From Pseudomonas frederiksbergensis (GTDB lineage: Bacteria > Pseudomonadota > Gammaproteobacteria > Pseudomonadales > Pseudomonadaceae), in NCBI RefSeq assembly GCF_003732665.1, contig NZ_MOBP01000012.1:556325-620324 (forward strand): DNA of 64,000 bases. Reading direction: 5' to 3'. A program made the translations under genes and the position numbers. Of this stretch, positions 53,882-62,855 are shown in pieces. Below the pieces are notes generated by a model. The model worked only from the letters and a program-made list of their open reading frames with translations. It was not told the DNA's origin and ran no database searches. Within the stretch, counting starts at the first letter, position 1; every line of letters begins with the position of its first letter.

Positions 53882-54439
53882 ATGCCTGCAAATCAGGCTC
53901 GCCGCGAGACGCCCCGCATGACCGATAACAACCCCAACACCCCCCGCCTGATCAAGAAATACCCCAATCGCCGCCTGTACGACACCCATACCAGCAGCCA
54001 CTTGACCCTGGCCGACATTCGTCAATTGGTGGTCGATAAAGTCCCGTTCCAGGTGGTCGATGCCAAAAGTGGCGAGGACTTGACCCGCAGTATCCTGCTG
54101 CAAGTCATCCTCGAAGCCGAAAGCGGTGGTGAGCCGATCTTCAGCAGTGAAATGCTGATGGGCATCATCCAGTTCTACGGCCCGTATCAAGGTGTTCTCG
54201 GCAGCTACCTGGATAAAAGCATCCAGACCGTGATCGACATCCAGTCCCAGACCGGCGCCCAGTCGTCCGAGGCCTGGAGCACCTTCATGCACCAGCAGGC
54301 GCCAGTGATGCAGGACTTGATGCGCCAATACGTCGATCAGTCCAAGGCCCTGTACCTCAATACCCAGAACATGTTCGGCCTGTTCGGCGCCAAGCCGGGC
54401 ACCGATAACGGGCCGAAAAAAAATGGCGATGGGGAATAA
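53882..54439 (+). CDS. phaR: PhaR-type polyhydroxyalkanoate synthesis regulator
   Basis: The ATG at 53882 follows AAGG; an ATG at 53918 (MTDNNPNTPRLIKKYP) is an alternative. The 185-residue protein has the conserved PhaR DNA-binding module (LIKKYPNRRLYDTHTSSHLTLADIRQLV, VVDAKSGEDLTRSILLQ) followed by a helical granule-binding region (FYGPYQGVLGSYLDKS...). PhaR proteins repress phasin and their own gene and are titrated away by PHB granules. Candidate TGCN3GCA sites occur before phasin/DUF3141 and before phbB. Its 3' end overlaps the terminator of the convergent phasin gene. Confidence 0.85.
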   Translation: MPANQARRETPRMTDNNPNTPRLIKKYPNRRLYDTHTSSHLTLADIRQLVVDKVPFQVVDAKSGEDLTRSILLQVILEAESGGEPIFSSEMLMGIIQFYGPYQGVLGSYLDKSIQTVIDIQSQTGAQSSEAWSTFMHQQAPVMQDLMRQYVDQSKALYLNTQNMFGLFGAKPGTDNGPKKNGDGE

Positions 54440-54451
54440 TCCCATCGCCAT
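54416..54451 (-). terminator. Intrinsic terminator for phasin gene, overlapping phaR 3' end
   Basis: Reading leftward, ATGGCGATGGG pairs with CCCATCGCCAT (54441-54451 with 54423-54433) around a 7-base loop, and is followed by eight T residues (A-run at 54416-54423 on the plus strand). This is a textbook terminator for the phasin gene. It lies across the last codons and the stop of phaR. Confidence 0.85.
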
Positions 54452-54474
54452 CGGTGCTGCTGGCCTGATCTGAC

Positions 54475-55041
54475 TTATTTGTTGCCGTTGGTAGCCTTGG
54501 CGCCCGCTTCTGGAGCGGCTTTGCCGGCGGCGGTCGCAGCGTCGAAGCCACTCTGGGCCACATCCGACGCCTGTTTTACCGCTTTCTGTGCACTTTCAAA
54601 CACGGTGCCGGCATTCGCCAGGCCCGACTTGAACGCAGCAACCACTGGCTCGGAACCCGCCGGTGCATTCTTGCTGATTGACTCTACGAACTCATTCACC
54701 TGCTGGGTGCCCGCCTCAACCTGACTTTCGGTCAGTTTGGCGATGTCCGCCTGGGTGCCGACAATCAGCGCCTGCACCTGACGATTGAATTCAGCCAGGC
54801 GTTCGGTTTGCGCGCTCGGTTGGGTGAACGACGCCTGCAAATCCGCAAAACCTTGTGGATCACGCACCGCCAGCAGCTTGCGCACGCCTTCGAAGTGCTC
54901 TTCGGTGGAGTCGCGCAGTGCCTTGAACTGCAACTGGCTCAGCTGTTCAACGCTGGCGAAGACTTTGCCGCTGATCTGCTGCAGCAGGTCGAGGTTGGCT
55001 TTCTGAGTGGCTTGCAGTTTTTCCGAGTTGAAAAAAGACAT
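54475..55041 (-). CDS. phaP: Phasin family protein
   Basis: The ATG at 55041 (MSFFNSEKLQATQKANLD) has a good upstream site; ten extra codons from 55071 are unlikely. The 188-residue protein is helical with the phasin pattern: ANLDLLQQISGKVFASVEQLSQLQFKA, EHFEGVRKLLAV-DPQ, VQALIVGTQADIAKL. The tail is alanine-rich and lysine-containing (AATAAGKAAPEAG), as in granule-coating phasins. It covers PHB granules and controls their number. A perfect TGCN3GCA site lies about 90 bp upstream, and the terminator above follows. Confidence 0.88.
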   Translation of the reverse strand: MSFFNSEKLQATQKANLDLLQQISGKVFASVEQLSQLQFKALRDSTEEHFEGVRKLLAVRDPQGFADLQASFTQPSAQTERLAEFNRQVQALIVGTQADIAKLTESQVEAGTQQVNEFVESISKNAPAGSEPVVAAFKSGLANAGTVFESAQKAVKQASDVAQSGFDAATAAGKAAPEAGAKATNGNK

Positions 55042-55125
55042 GCTGAAATCTCCTGGTACTGGAAGGCCCATTCAGGCCTGAGGACGCGACAGCGATCCGG
55101 GCAGTCGTCGCGTTAGCCTTGATAT

Positions 55126-55170
55126 TGCAGTGCACAAAAAGGTTTGGCAACGGATATTTTGTGCACCGCA
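55126..55170. promoter_or_regulatory. Two TGCN3GCA operator candidates between phasin and DUF3141 genes
   Basis: TGCAGTGCA (55126-55134) and TGCACCGCA (55162-55170) lie 27 bp apart in the divergent region, embedded in inverted copies of TTTTGTGCAC(T/C)GCAA. The form TGCN3GCA is what I recall for PhaR-type operators. They are placed to repress both directions. Confidence 0.6.
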
Positions 55171-55285
55171 AAATAAACGGTACTCCTGAAGGGGTTATTC
55201 ACTATAGACTCGTGAAAATCCGATGATCGGCCTAGCCATTGCTAGTCCGGCTGACGACTCCCCCGCACCGTGTCAGGAGTTCACC

Positions 55286-57652
55286 ATGGGTCAGGAAGAA
55301 AATATTGCGCTGCAAGATGAAGGGCTTTCCCCGGCGACCGGGTTGTTCGAGCACCTGAATCACCTACAACAGCTCAATGCCCGCAACGTGCTCGACGCAG
55401 TGCAGCAGCGCCAGGCAAAGACCTTCGCGCCGCTCAGTCAAGGCCAGCTCAAACAACCGACGGCGGCACACTGGCAGGAATACTTCACCGACCTCAGCCA
55501 GCGCAGCCTGTTGTTCTGGGACACCTTGCGCCAGCGCGGCGACAACACCCTGGCTCACGAACGTGCAGGCTTTCCGCTGCTGCTCAAGTTCGAGCACGAA
55601 ACCCTGGTCAACGGCGCCGACCTGCCGCGCCCGGTCAATTACTCACTGCTGCGCATCCTCAGCCCCGAGCCAGCCATCTACAGCCAGCCACCGGTGATCA
55701 TCATCGACCCACGGGGCGGGCACGGTTCGGGCATCGGCGGTTTCAAGCAGGATTCGCTGATCGGTGAAAGCCTGCGCGCCGGTCATCCCACCTACTTCAT
55801 CGCGTTCAGTCACTCGCCTGCCCCCGGGCAAACCCTGGCGGATATCGTCGAGGCACAGGCGCGGTTCATCGAAACGGTCAGCGCCCGGCATCCCGCCAGC
55901 GCCAAACCCGTGGTCATCGGCAACTGCCAGGCGGGTTGGGCATTGATGGGGCTGGCGGCCACTCGGCCAGAGTTGCCGGGGCTGATCATCGTCAACGGCG
56001 CACCGCTGTCGTACTGGGCCGGGGTCAACGGGCGCAATCCGATGCGCTACACCGGCGGTCTGCTCGGTGGTGGCTGGATGGCGCGTTTGGGCAGCGATCT
56101 GGGCAATGAGCGGTTCGACGGCACCTGGCTGGTGAGCAATTTCGAAAACCTCGACCCGGCCAATACCTATTGGGGCAAGTACTACCACCTGTTCAGCGAA
56201 GTCGACACCGAAGCCGCACGCTTCCTCGATTTCGAACGCTGGTGGGGCAGCCCGACGCTGCTCAACAGCGAAGAAATCGAGATGATTGTTGACGACCTGT
56301 TCATCGGCAATCAGCTGTCCGGCGGACTCGGGCGCAAGAGCAGCGGGCTCGACCTCAAGCGCATCGAAGTGCCCGTGGTGGTGTTTTGTTCCTATGGCGA
56401 CAACATCACCTCGCCGCAACAGGCGCTGGACTGGATCGCCGATGTATACCCCAGTGATCTGGCCCTGCAAAACGCCGGGCGCACCATTGTTTACCTGCGC
56501 CACGCCAGCATCGGCCACCTGGGGATTTTCGTCTCCGGCGAAGTGGCCCGGCGTGAACACCGTGAGCTGCTGGGTGCGGTCGAGACCATCAACGCCCTGC
56601 CCGCCGGGCTCTATGAAATGCTGATCGACGATCTACCCGACACGCAATACGCCGTGCGTTTCGAAGCCCGGCGCATCGCCGACATCCATGGCGAGGTGCC
56701 GCCGCCCCGGGATGATGATCGCGAGTTCGCCCTGGTCGAGCGCGCTTCGGCTATCAACAACAGCGTGTACGACGGCTTCATTCGTCCATGGTTGCGTCCG
56801 CTGATCAACGAACCGACCGCCGAGCTGCTACGCAAGGCCCATCCATTCCATCAGCAGCAAGTGCTCTGGAGCAGTTTGAACCCGGCGCTGTGGTGGCTGG
56901 CCGGCAGCGCCGCGCAGGTACGCCATGAGCGTCGCCCCGCCGCCACGGATAATCCGTTGCTGGCCTGGCAGGCGTTGTTCTCCAACCAGATTCAGGACAC
57001 GTTGAACGCCTACCGCGACCTGCGCGATGCCACTCAGGAACTTTGTTTCTACGGGGTGTACGGCGCACTCAACAACCTCAGCGGCAACCTGCCGGCCCGC
57101 GATCTGCTAGCCCACGCCGAGAACCACGACAAGGTGCTGCTCGAACGCCTGCAAACCGCCCTGCCCCTGGGTGGCCTGATGGAAGCGCTGGTGCGCATCC
57201 TGTTCCTGCTGGACCGCGACAGCGACGCGCGGGGCAAAGCCAATCTCGACAAACTGTTCGAACAGATGCAGCGCTTGTTGCAGGACCACAGCGCCGTACC
57301 GCTGGACCTTCGCCAAACCCTGCAAACGCAGAAAATGCTGGTGCTTACCTATCCCCAGGAAAGCCTGCAAAGCCTGCCGCTGTTGCTGCCGGAAACCGAG
57401 GAGCGCCAGCAGGTATTGGCCGCCGTCGCCAATCTGCTGCCGGAACTGTTGAACGAGAATGCGGCCGGGCACGGGTTCTGGTGTGAGCTGCATGCATTGC
57501 TTGAGGTGCCGCTGCCGAGTTTCGACCTGACTCAACCGCCCAGCGAGGCTGATGCAGTTCTTGAACAACCCGCGCCTGTCGCCGAGGTTGAAGTCCCGAC
57601 GCCACAACCCACCAAACCCCGCAAAACCTCGAAGAAACCACCAAAGAAATAA
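55286..57652 (+). CDS. DUF3141 protein, PHA-associated alpha/beta hydrolase fold
   Basis: The ATG at 55286 has CAGGAG before it; upstream frame is non-coding. The 788-residue protein has a central hydrolase-like domain with a lipase-like loop VIGNCQAGWALMGLAA and PhaC-like surroundings (PVIIIDPRGGHGSGIGGF, FCSYGDNITSPQQALDW). Helical N- and C-terminal regions flank it, and a basic tail ends in KPRKTSKKPPKK. DUF3141 proteins occur beside PHA genes and are presumed to act in polymer or granule metabolism; the exact activity is unknown to me. Cysteine in the nucleophile position (GNCQAG) parallels PhaC. Control by the divergent PhaR sites is likely. Confidence 0.8.
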   Translation: MGQEENIALQDEGLSPATGLFEHLNHLQQLNARNVLDAVQQRQAKTFAPLSQGQLKQPTAAHWQEYFTDLSQRSLLFWDTLRQRGDNTLAHERAGFPLLLKFEHETLVNGADLPRPVNYSLLRILSPEPAIYSQPPVIIIDPRGGHGSGIGGFKQDSLIGESLRAGHPTYFIAFSHSPAPGQTLADIVEAQARFIETVSARHPASAKPVVIGNCQAGWALMGLAATRPELPGLIIVNGAPLSYWAGVNGRNPMRYTGGLLGGGWMARLGSDLGNERFDGTWLVSNFENLDPANTYWGKYYHLFSEVDTEAARFLDFERWWGSPTLLNSEEIEMIVDDLFIGNQLSGGLGRKSSGLDLKRIEVPVVVFCSYGDNITSPQQALDWIADVYPSDLALQNAGRTIVYLRHASIGHLGIFVSGEVARREHRELLGAVETINALPAGLYEMLIDDLPDTQYAVRFEARRIADIHGEVPPPRDDDREFALVERASAINNSVYDGFIRPWLRPLINEPTAELLRKAHPFHQQQVLWSSLNPALWWLAGSAAQVRHERRPAATDNPLLAWQALFSNQIQDTLNAYRDLRDATQELCFYGVYGALNNLSGNLPARDLLAHAENHDKVLLERLQTALPLGGLMEALVRILFLLDRDSDARGKANLDKLFEQMQRLLQDHSAVPLDLRQTLQTQKMLVLTYPQESLQSLPLLLPETEERQQVLAAVANLLPELLNENAAGHGFWCELHALLEVPLPSFDLTQPPSEADAVLEQPAPVAEVEVPTPQPTKPRKTSKKPPKK

Positions 57653-57659
57653 AACCGAA

Positions 57660-57687
57660 CCGCATCGGCCAGATCAGGCCGATGCGG
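57660..57687. terminator. Bidirectional terminator between DUF3141 and phbR genes
   Basis: CCGCATCGGCC and GGCCGATGCGG form a perfect 11-bp stem around AGATCA, between convergent stops (the phbR stop is within the loop). On the leftward strand it is followed by a T-rich GGTTTTATTTC. Confidence 0.7.
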
Positions 57688-58711
57688 CTGTCTCGACATC
57701 GAAAGATTCATCCGCCCGATACTGCCCCGGCGTCATCCCGAACCACCTGCTGCACGCTTTGTTGAAACTGCTGTGGTCATGGAAACCAAGGAGATACGCC
57801 ACATGCTTCATGTTGAAATGAGAATGGCGCAGGTAGTGGTCAGCCAATTGCCGGCGCACGGCGTTCTGCACATCCTTGAATTGCACCCCTTCTTTTTCCA
57901 GCGAGCGTTGCAGCGTGCGTTTGCTGATGTTGAGCGCAGCGGCGATCGACTCCATGTCGTACTGCCCCTGCCCCTGGCTCAACCGCTCGCTGATCAACGC
58001 GCGAATCCTGCAGACAATCGAGAAGCCAAACAGCAAGTCCAGTTGCGCTTCGGCAAAACTGTCGTGCAGCACCGCCAGCGCCTCGTTGGCCATGCTCAAC
58101 GGGCGCAGCACTTCCTGGCCGTCGAACAGAATGCTGTCGTAAGGTGCGTCGAACTGAAGGTTGCAGCCAAACAAGCGCCGATGTTCCGAAGTGTCGGCAG
58201 GTTCGGGATAACTGAACTGCACCTGCAACGGCTGCGGCGAGTTGCCGCCTGCCAGCCAACGGCAAAATCCCATCAGGGATGCCAGTGCGGCATCGACGTA
58301 TTGCCGGGGTTTGACCGAGCCGGCCTGCTGATGATCGAGTGCGGCCAACCGAAAGTTTTGCTGCTCGGCGGTGAAAAACAGGCTGAAACCGGTGCCGATC
58401 AACGGGCTGAAACGCACCAGCCGTTCTATCGCCCTTTTCAGGTTCAGGCTCGACATCATGGTGTAACCGACAATCTGGAAACTGCCGGGATGGAAGTTGC
58501 CATAGGCTTTCAAGCCGATGTCCGGATCACCGCTGGCCTGTGCGGCCAGGGCCCACAATCGATAGATCGCCCTGCGCTCGCAAAACGCGCCGGGCAGTTT
58601 CGCCAGATGGATGTCCAGTCCTGCCTCCTGGCACAGACTGGCGACATCCAGTCCTTGAGCCGAAAGCGTATTCACCAGCACGCTGGCATAGCCTGAACTC
58701 ATTCTGTACAT
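57674..58711 (-). CDS. phbR: AraC-family activator of PHB genes (PhbR-like)
   Basis: The ATG at 58711 follows GAGG; the long open frame to 59596 is an antisense artefact over phbB. The 345-residue protein has an N-terminal PF12625-type sensing domain (ASVLVNTLSAQGLDVASLCQ, GNFHPGSFQIVGYTMMS) and a C-terminal AraC double HTH (MESIAAALNISKRTLQRSLE..., VAYLLGFHDHSSFNKACSRWFG). It is divergent from phbBAC by 240 bp, the same arrangement as phbR-phbBAC in Pseudomonas sp. 61-3, so I infer it activates phbBAC. Confidence 0.85.
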   Translation of the reverse strand: MYRMSSGYASVLVNTLSAQGLDVASLCQEAGLDIHLAKLPGAFCERRAIYRLWALAAQASGDPDIGLKAYGNFHPGSFQIVGYTMMSSLNLKRAIERLVRFSPLIGTGFSLFFTAEQQNFRLAALDHQQAGSVKPRQYVDAALASLMGFCRWLAGGNSPQPLQVQFSYPEPADTSEHRRLFGCNLQFDAPYDSILFDGQEVLRPLSMANEALAVLHDSFAEAQLDLLFGFSIVCRIRALISERLSQGQGQYDMESIAAALNISKRTLQRSLEKEGVQFKDVQNAVRRQLADHYLRHSHFNMKHVAYLLGFHDHSSFNKACSRWFGMTPGQYRADESFDVETAASA

Positions 58712-58920
58712 GGCGTCCTCAATGACCTGTGGTGCCGAACATCCTGTTCGGGCCATACGGATCTGCATTGAATCGAAGAATAACGGGCCGCTCGGTTTCG
58801 AGTGTTGATCCCAGTATAGGTACTCCTTGCTTTTAGCCACGTCTGTCACCGTTGGACACCAGACAGTCACCTCGCAACACTTCCCGCCGCCCCCGCCCAT
58901 ACCGAACAATCCTCCTATCT

Positions 58921-58929
58921 TGCAGCGCA
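58921..58929. promoter_or_regulatory. TGCN3GCA operator candidate before phbB
   Basis: TGCAGCGCA, in TTGCAGCGCAAAATAG, sits about 23 bp before the phbB ATG. Its right flank GCGCAAAATA closely matches the phasin-side site CCGCAAAATA. The position, close to the ribosome-binding site, suggests repression by PhaR. Confidence 0.5.
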
Positions 58930-58951
58930 AAATAGAAAAGGAAAGATGTGT

Positions 58952-59698
58952 ATGAAGTCGCTTAGTCGTATTGCATTGGTAACCGGCGGTATGGGTGGGA
59001 TTGGTACGGCGATCAGTCAGCGTCTTTACAAGGAAGGTTTCAAAGTCGTGGTGGGTTGCAGCGCCAATTCCAGCCGCAAGGAAGAATGGGCCGCCAGCCA
59101 GTCGGCAGCAGGGTTCGAGTTCGATTTTGTCTACGGTGACATCACCGACTGGGAATCGACCCGCGCGGCGTTTGAGTGGGTCAAGGATACGTACGGCCCG
59201 GTGGATGTATTGGTCAACAACGCCGGCATCACCCGTGATGCTTCGTTTCGCAAGCTCACCCCCGAAGACTGGAACGCCGTGATCGGCACCAACCTCAGCG
59301 GCATGTTCAACACCACCAAGCAGGTGATTGAAGGCATGTTGAGCAAAGGCTGGGGCCGGATCATCAACATCTCCTCGATCAACGGTCAGCGCGGCCAGTT
59401 CGGCCAGACCAACTACAGCGCGGCCAAGGCCGGCATCCATGGTTTCACCATGGCCCTGGCGCGGGAAGTGTCGGGCAAGGGCGTGACCGTCAACACCGTG
59501 TCGCCGGGCTACATCCAGACCAGCATGACCGCGGCCATTCGCCCGGACATCCTCGACAGCATGATCGCCGCGACGCCGGTCGGTCGCCTCGGCCAACCCG
59601 AGGAAATCGCCTCCATCGTCGCCTGGCTGGCATCCGATGAGTCGGCCTACAGCACCGGTGCCGACTTCTCGGTCAACGGCGGCATGAACATGCAGTAA
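58952..59698 (+). CDS. phbB: Acetoacetyl-CoA reductase (PhbB)
   Basis: I use the ATG at 58952 (MKSLSRIALVTGG) with AGGA about 9 nt upstream; the ATG at 58946 overlaps the site. The 248-residue SDR enzyme has the NADPH loop TGGMGGIGTAI, NNAGITRD, the catalytic Ser in INISSINGQRGQFGQ, and Y-S-A-A-K at the tyrosine-lysine position. It reduces acetoacetyl-CoA to (R)-3-hydroxybutyryl-CoA. It leads the phbB-phbA-phbC series, with phbR divergent. Confidence 0.92.
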   Translation: MKSLSRIALVTGGMGGIGTAISQRLYKEGFKVVVGCSANSSRKEEWAASQSAAGFEFDFVYGDITDWESTRAAFEWVKDTYGPVDVLVNNAGITRDASFRKLTPEDWNAVIGTNLSGMFNTTKQVIEGMLSKGWGRIINISSINGQRGQFGQTNYSAAKAGIHGFTMALAREVSGKGVTVNTVSPGYIQTSMTAAIRPDILDSMIAATPVGRLGQPEEIASIVAWLASDESAYSTGADFSVNGGMNMQ

Positions 59699-59755
59699 CC
59701 CGTGCAGGGCAAGGAGGCCCTGCTGCTGTTCGACATAAATCTCAAGAGGTCACCC

Positions 59756-60934
59756 ATGAACGAAGTCGTAATCGTTGCCGCTACTCGTACCGCCATTGGC
59801 AGCTTCCAGGGTGCCTTGTCCGCGATTCCGGCCACCGAACTGGGCGCGGCGCTGATTCGCCGCTTGCTGGAACAGACCGGGATCAACGGCGACCAGATCG
59901 ATGAAGTGATCCTCGGCCAAGTGCTCAGCGCCGGTGCCGGACAGAACCCGGCACGCCAGACCGCGATCAAGGCCGGCCTGCCCTTTACAGTCCCCGCCAT
60001 GACGTTGAACAAGGTCTGCGGTTCGGGCCTCAAGGCTGTGCAATTGGCGGTCCAGGCCATCCGCTGTGGCGACGCCGAACTGGTGATTGCCGGCGGTCAG
60101 GAAAACATGAGCCTGGCGCCCTACGTCCTGGCCAAGGCCCGCACCGGTTTACGCCTGGGCCATGCGCAATTGCAAGACAGCGTGATTCAGGACGGTTTGT
60201 GGGATGCCTTCAACGACTACCACATGGGCATCACCGCAGAGAATCTGGCCGAGAAGTACAGCCTCACCCGTGAGCAACAGGACACCTTCGCCGCCGCCTC
60301 GCAGCAAAAAGCCGCAGCGGCTATCGAAGCCGGTTACTTCAAGCGTGAAATCACCCCGATCCTGATTCCCCAGCGCAAGGGTGAGCCGCTGGCTTTCGAC
60401 ACTGACGAGCAGCCACGTCCGGACAGCAGCCTCCAGTCCCTGGGCAAACTCAAACCAGCGTTCCAGAAAGACGGCAGCGTCACCGCCGGTAATTCTTCGA
60501 CCCTTAACGACGGCGCCGCCGTGCTGTTGCTGGCCAGCGCCGCCAAGGCCCAGGCCCTCGGGTTGCCGGTATTGGCGCGGATCAAGGCTTACGCCAGCGC
60601 CGGTGTCGACCCGTCGATCATGGGCATCGGCCCGGTGCCGGCCACCCGCCTGGTGCTGGAAAAGGCCGGCTGGAGCCTTGATGACCTGGACCTGATCGAA
60701 GCCAATGAAGCCTTCGCCGCTCAGTCCCTGGCGGTCGGCAAGGAACTGGGCTGGGACACCAGCAAGGTCAACGTCAACGGTGGTGCGATTGCCCTCGGTC
60801 ATCCGATCGGCGCCTCGGGGGCGCGGATTCTGGTGTCGCTGTTGTTTGAATTGATTCGTCGCGATGGCCATAAAGGCCTGGCCACGTTGTGCATCGGTGG
60901 CGGGCAAGGCGTCAGCCTGGTCATCGAGCGCTAG
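59756..60934 (+). CDS. phbA: Acetyl-CoA acetyltransferase / beta-ketothiolase (PhbA)
   Basis: The ATG at 59756 ([17 protein letters not shown]) follows AGAGG. The 392-residue thiolase has the acyl-accepting Cys in [12 protein letters not shown] (about residue 89), the NEAFAAQ motif, the catalytic His in [17 protein letters not shown], and the second Cys in CIGGGQG. It condenses two acetyl-CoA to acetoacetyl-CoA, supplying PhbB. Spacing of 57 bp from phbB suggests cotranscription, but a terminator-like hairpin separates it from phbC. Confidence 0.93.
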   Translation: MNEVVIVAATRTAIGSFQGALSAIPATELGAALIRRLLEQTGINGDQIDEVILGQVLSAGAGQNPARQTAIKAGLPFTVPAMTLNKVCGSGLKAVQLAVQAIRCGDAELVIAGGQENMSLAPYVLAKARTGLRLGHAQLQDSVIQDGLWDAFNDYHMGITAENLAEKYSLTREQQDTFAAASQQKAAAAIEAGYFKREITPILIPQRKGEPLAFDTDEQPRPDSSLQSLGKLKPAFQKDGSVTAGNSSTLNDGAAVLLLASAAKAQALGLPVLARIKAYASAGVDPSIMGIGPVPATRLVLEKAGWSLDDLDLIEANEAFAAQSLAVGKELGWDTSKVNVNGGAIALGHPIGASGARILVSLLFELIRRDGHKGLATLCIGGGQGVSLVIER

Positions 60935-60964
60935 TCACACCGAACTGCTTGCCTTAGCTACTGA

Positions 60965-60995
60965 CGCGGCACTGTTCGCGGTGTCGCGCTTTTTT
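60965..60995 (+). terminator. Terminator-like hairpin between phbA and phbC
   Basis: CGCGGCAC and GTGTCGCG pair over eight positions (one G-T) around TGTTCGCG, followed by GC then six T residues. It has the form of an intrinsic terminator inside the phb operon and may reduce synthase expression relative to the two enzymes, or mark a separate phbC promoter. Confidence 0.6.
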
Positions 60996-61028
60996 CTGCC
61001 CGGTTGACCTTTGTGGGCAAGGAGTTCC

Positions 61029-62732
61029 ATGGATAACAACGCACACACCTTCAACACTTACTGGTCTGGCCAGGTTCCGTTCATTGCCTCCTTTGCAGTG
61101 CAACAATTACGCCTGTGGGTCAGCACTAATCCGTGGTTCACAGGGCAGGAATACAACGACTGGTTTGACCTGCCCCGTGGCACCCTCGACAGCCTGCAGT
61201 CCGACTATCAACTGCAATGGGGTGACCTCGGCCAGCGCCTGATGACCGGCCAGCCGTTCACCTTCGAGGATCGACGCTTCGCCAGCGGCGCCTGGAGCCA
61301 ACCGCTGTTTGGTTCGCTGGCCGCGTTTTACCTGCTCAACGCCGGTTTCCTGCTGAAGCTGCTGGACAAGTTGCCGATCAAGGACAAGAAACCGCGCCAA
61401 CGCCTGCTGTACCTGGTGGAGCAAGCCATCGCCGCCGGGGCGCCAAGCAACTTTCTGGCGAGTAACCCGGATGCCTTGCAACGGGTGGTCGATACCCAGG
61501 GCGCCAGCCTGCTGACGGGGTTGCTGCACCTGGCCAGCGACCTGCAAGAAGGCAAGATGCGCCAGTGCGACAGCAATGCGTTCAAGGTCGGCGAAGATCT
61601 GGCGACAACGCCCGGCGAAGTGGTGTTCGAGAACGAATTGTTCCAGTTGATCCAGTACTACCCGCAAACCGAAACCCAGTACCGGCGCCCGGTGTTCGTG
61701 GTGCCGCCGTCGATCAACAAGTACTACATCCTCGATTTGCGCCCCGACAACTCTATGATCGGCCATCTGTTGCAGCAAGGGCATCCGGTGTTTTTGATGT
61801 CCTGGCGCAACTTCGACCAGGCACACGCCAACACCACGTGGGATGACCTGATCGAAACCGGCATCATCAAAGGCCTGCAAGTGACCCGCGAGATCAGCGG
61901 TGAGCAACGACCCAACTGCGTCGGCTTCTGCATCGGCGGCACGCTGTTAAGCACGGCGCTGGCGGTATTGGCCGCGCGCGGCGACAAAGACATCGCCAGT
62001 GTCAGCCTGTTGACCACCTTCCTCGATTACCTCGACACCGGCCCCATCGACATTTTTGTCGACGAAAAACTGGTGGCCTACCGCGAACGCACCATCGGCG
62101 GGTTGGACGGCCCTATCGGCCTGTTCAAGGGCGAGGACATGGGCAACACCTTCTCCCTGCTGCGGCCCAATGACTTGTGGTGGAACTACAACGTCGACAA
62201 ATACCTCAAGGGCCAGAAGCCGGTCGCCCTGGACCTGCTGTTCTGGAATAACGACAGCACCAACCTGCCCGGCCCGATGTATTGCTGGTATCTGCGCCAC
62301 ACCTACCTGCAAAACGACTTGAAGTCCGGCGAGCTGGATTGCTGCGGCGTCAAACTCGACCTGCGGGCCATCGAGGCACCGGCCTACATCCTCGCCACCC
62401 ACGACGACCACATCGTGCCGTGGCGAAGCGCCTACGCCAGCACCGAACTGCTCGGCGGAACCAAGCGTTTTGTGCTCGGTGCCTCGGGGCATATCGCCGG
62501 GGTGATCAACCCGCCGGCCAATCAGAAGCGTCATTACTGGACCAACAACCGCGTCAGCAAAAAACCGGACACCTGGTTCATGAATGCCCAGCAACATCCC
62601 GGTAGCTGGTGGAATGACTGGTTTGCCTGGCTGGCCGAACACGCCGGGGAGCGCCAAACCTCGGCGCTGCACATCGGCAATACCCAATACCCGGCAATTG
62701 AGTCGGCACCGGGGCGCTATGTGATGCAATGA
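61029..62732 (+). CDS. phbC: Class I polyhydroxyalkanoate (PHB) synthase
   Basis: The ATG at 61029 follows AAGGAG. The 567-residue synthase has the PhaC N-terminal region and the catalytic fold with nucleophile Cys in GFCIGGTLLS, the Asp in a late HDDHIVPW and the His in GASGHIAGVINPP. Typical PhaC sequence also appears in PPSINKYYILDLRPDNSMIGHLL (part) and FLMSWRNFD. It polymerises (R)-3-hydroxybutyryl-CoA and is of the short-chain-length type rather than the PhaC1/PhaC2 medium-chain type usual in pseudomonads. It belongs to the granule module with phasin, PhaR and DUF3141. Confidence 0.93.
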   Translation: MDNNAHTFNTYWSGQVPFIASFAVQQLRLWVSTNPWFTGQEYNDWFDLPRGTLDSLQSDYQLQWGDLGQRLMTGQPFTFEDRRFASGAWSQPLFGSLAAFYLLNAGFLLKLLDKLPIKDKKPRQRLLYLVEQAIAAGAPSNFLASNPDALQRVVDTQGASLLTGLLHLASDLQEGKMRQCDSNAFKVGEDLATTPGEVVFENELFQLIQYYPQTETQYRRPVFVVPPSINKYYILDLRPDNSMIGHLLQQGHPVFLMSWRNFDQAHANTTWDDLIETGIIKGLQVTREISGEQRPNCVGFCIGGTLLSTALAVLAARGDKDIASVSLLTTFLDYLDTGPIDIFVDEKLVAYRERTIGGLDGPIGLFKGEDMGNTFSLLRPNDLWWNYNVDKYLKGQKPVALDLLFWNNDSTNLPGPMYCWYLRHTYLQNDLKSGELDCCGVKLDLRAIEAPAYILATHDDHIVPWRSAYASTELLGGTKRFVLGASGHIAGVINPPANQKRHYWTNNRVSKKPDTWFMNAQQHPGSWWNDWFAWLAEHAGERQTSALHIGNTQYPAIESAPGRYVMQ

Positions 62733-62738
62733 CCCGCC

Positions 62739-62770
62739 GCCCTGCGCGATGAACTTGCACCGCGCAGGGC
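62739..62770 (+). terminator. Hairpin after phbC
   Basis: GCCCTGCGCG and CGCGCAGGGC form a perfect 10-bp stem with a 12-base loop directly after the phbC stop. No T-run follows, so termination strength is uncertain. Confidence 0.5.
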
Positions 62771-62855
62771 TCATACAACACAGCACACCCACTCAAGATC
62801 CCCAGCCGAATCTGCGCAACCATGAGCCTTCACTCACTCCCGTAAGGACCTCGTG

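Noticed and set aside
57674-59596. Single 640-aa minus-strand frame covering the AraC gene and its upstream region
   Set aside because: Only the part from 58711 downward matches an AraC regulator and has a ribosome-binding site; the upstream part is antisense to phbB.
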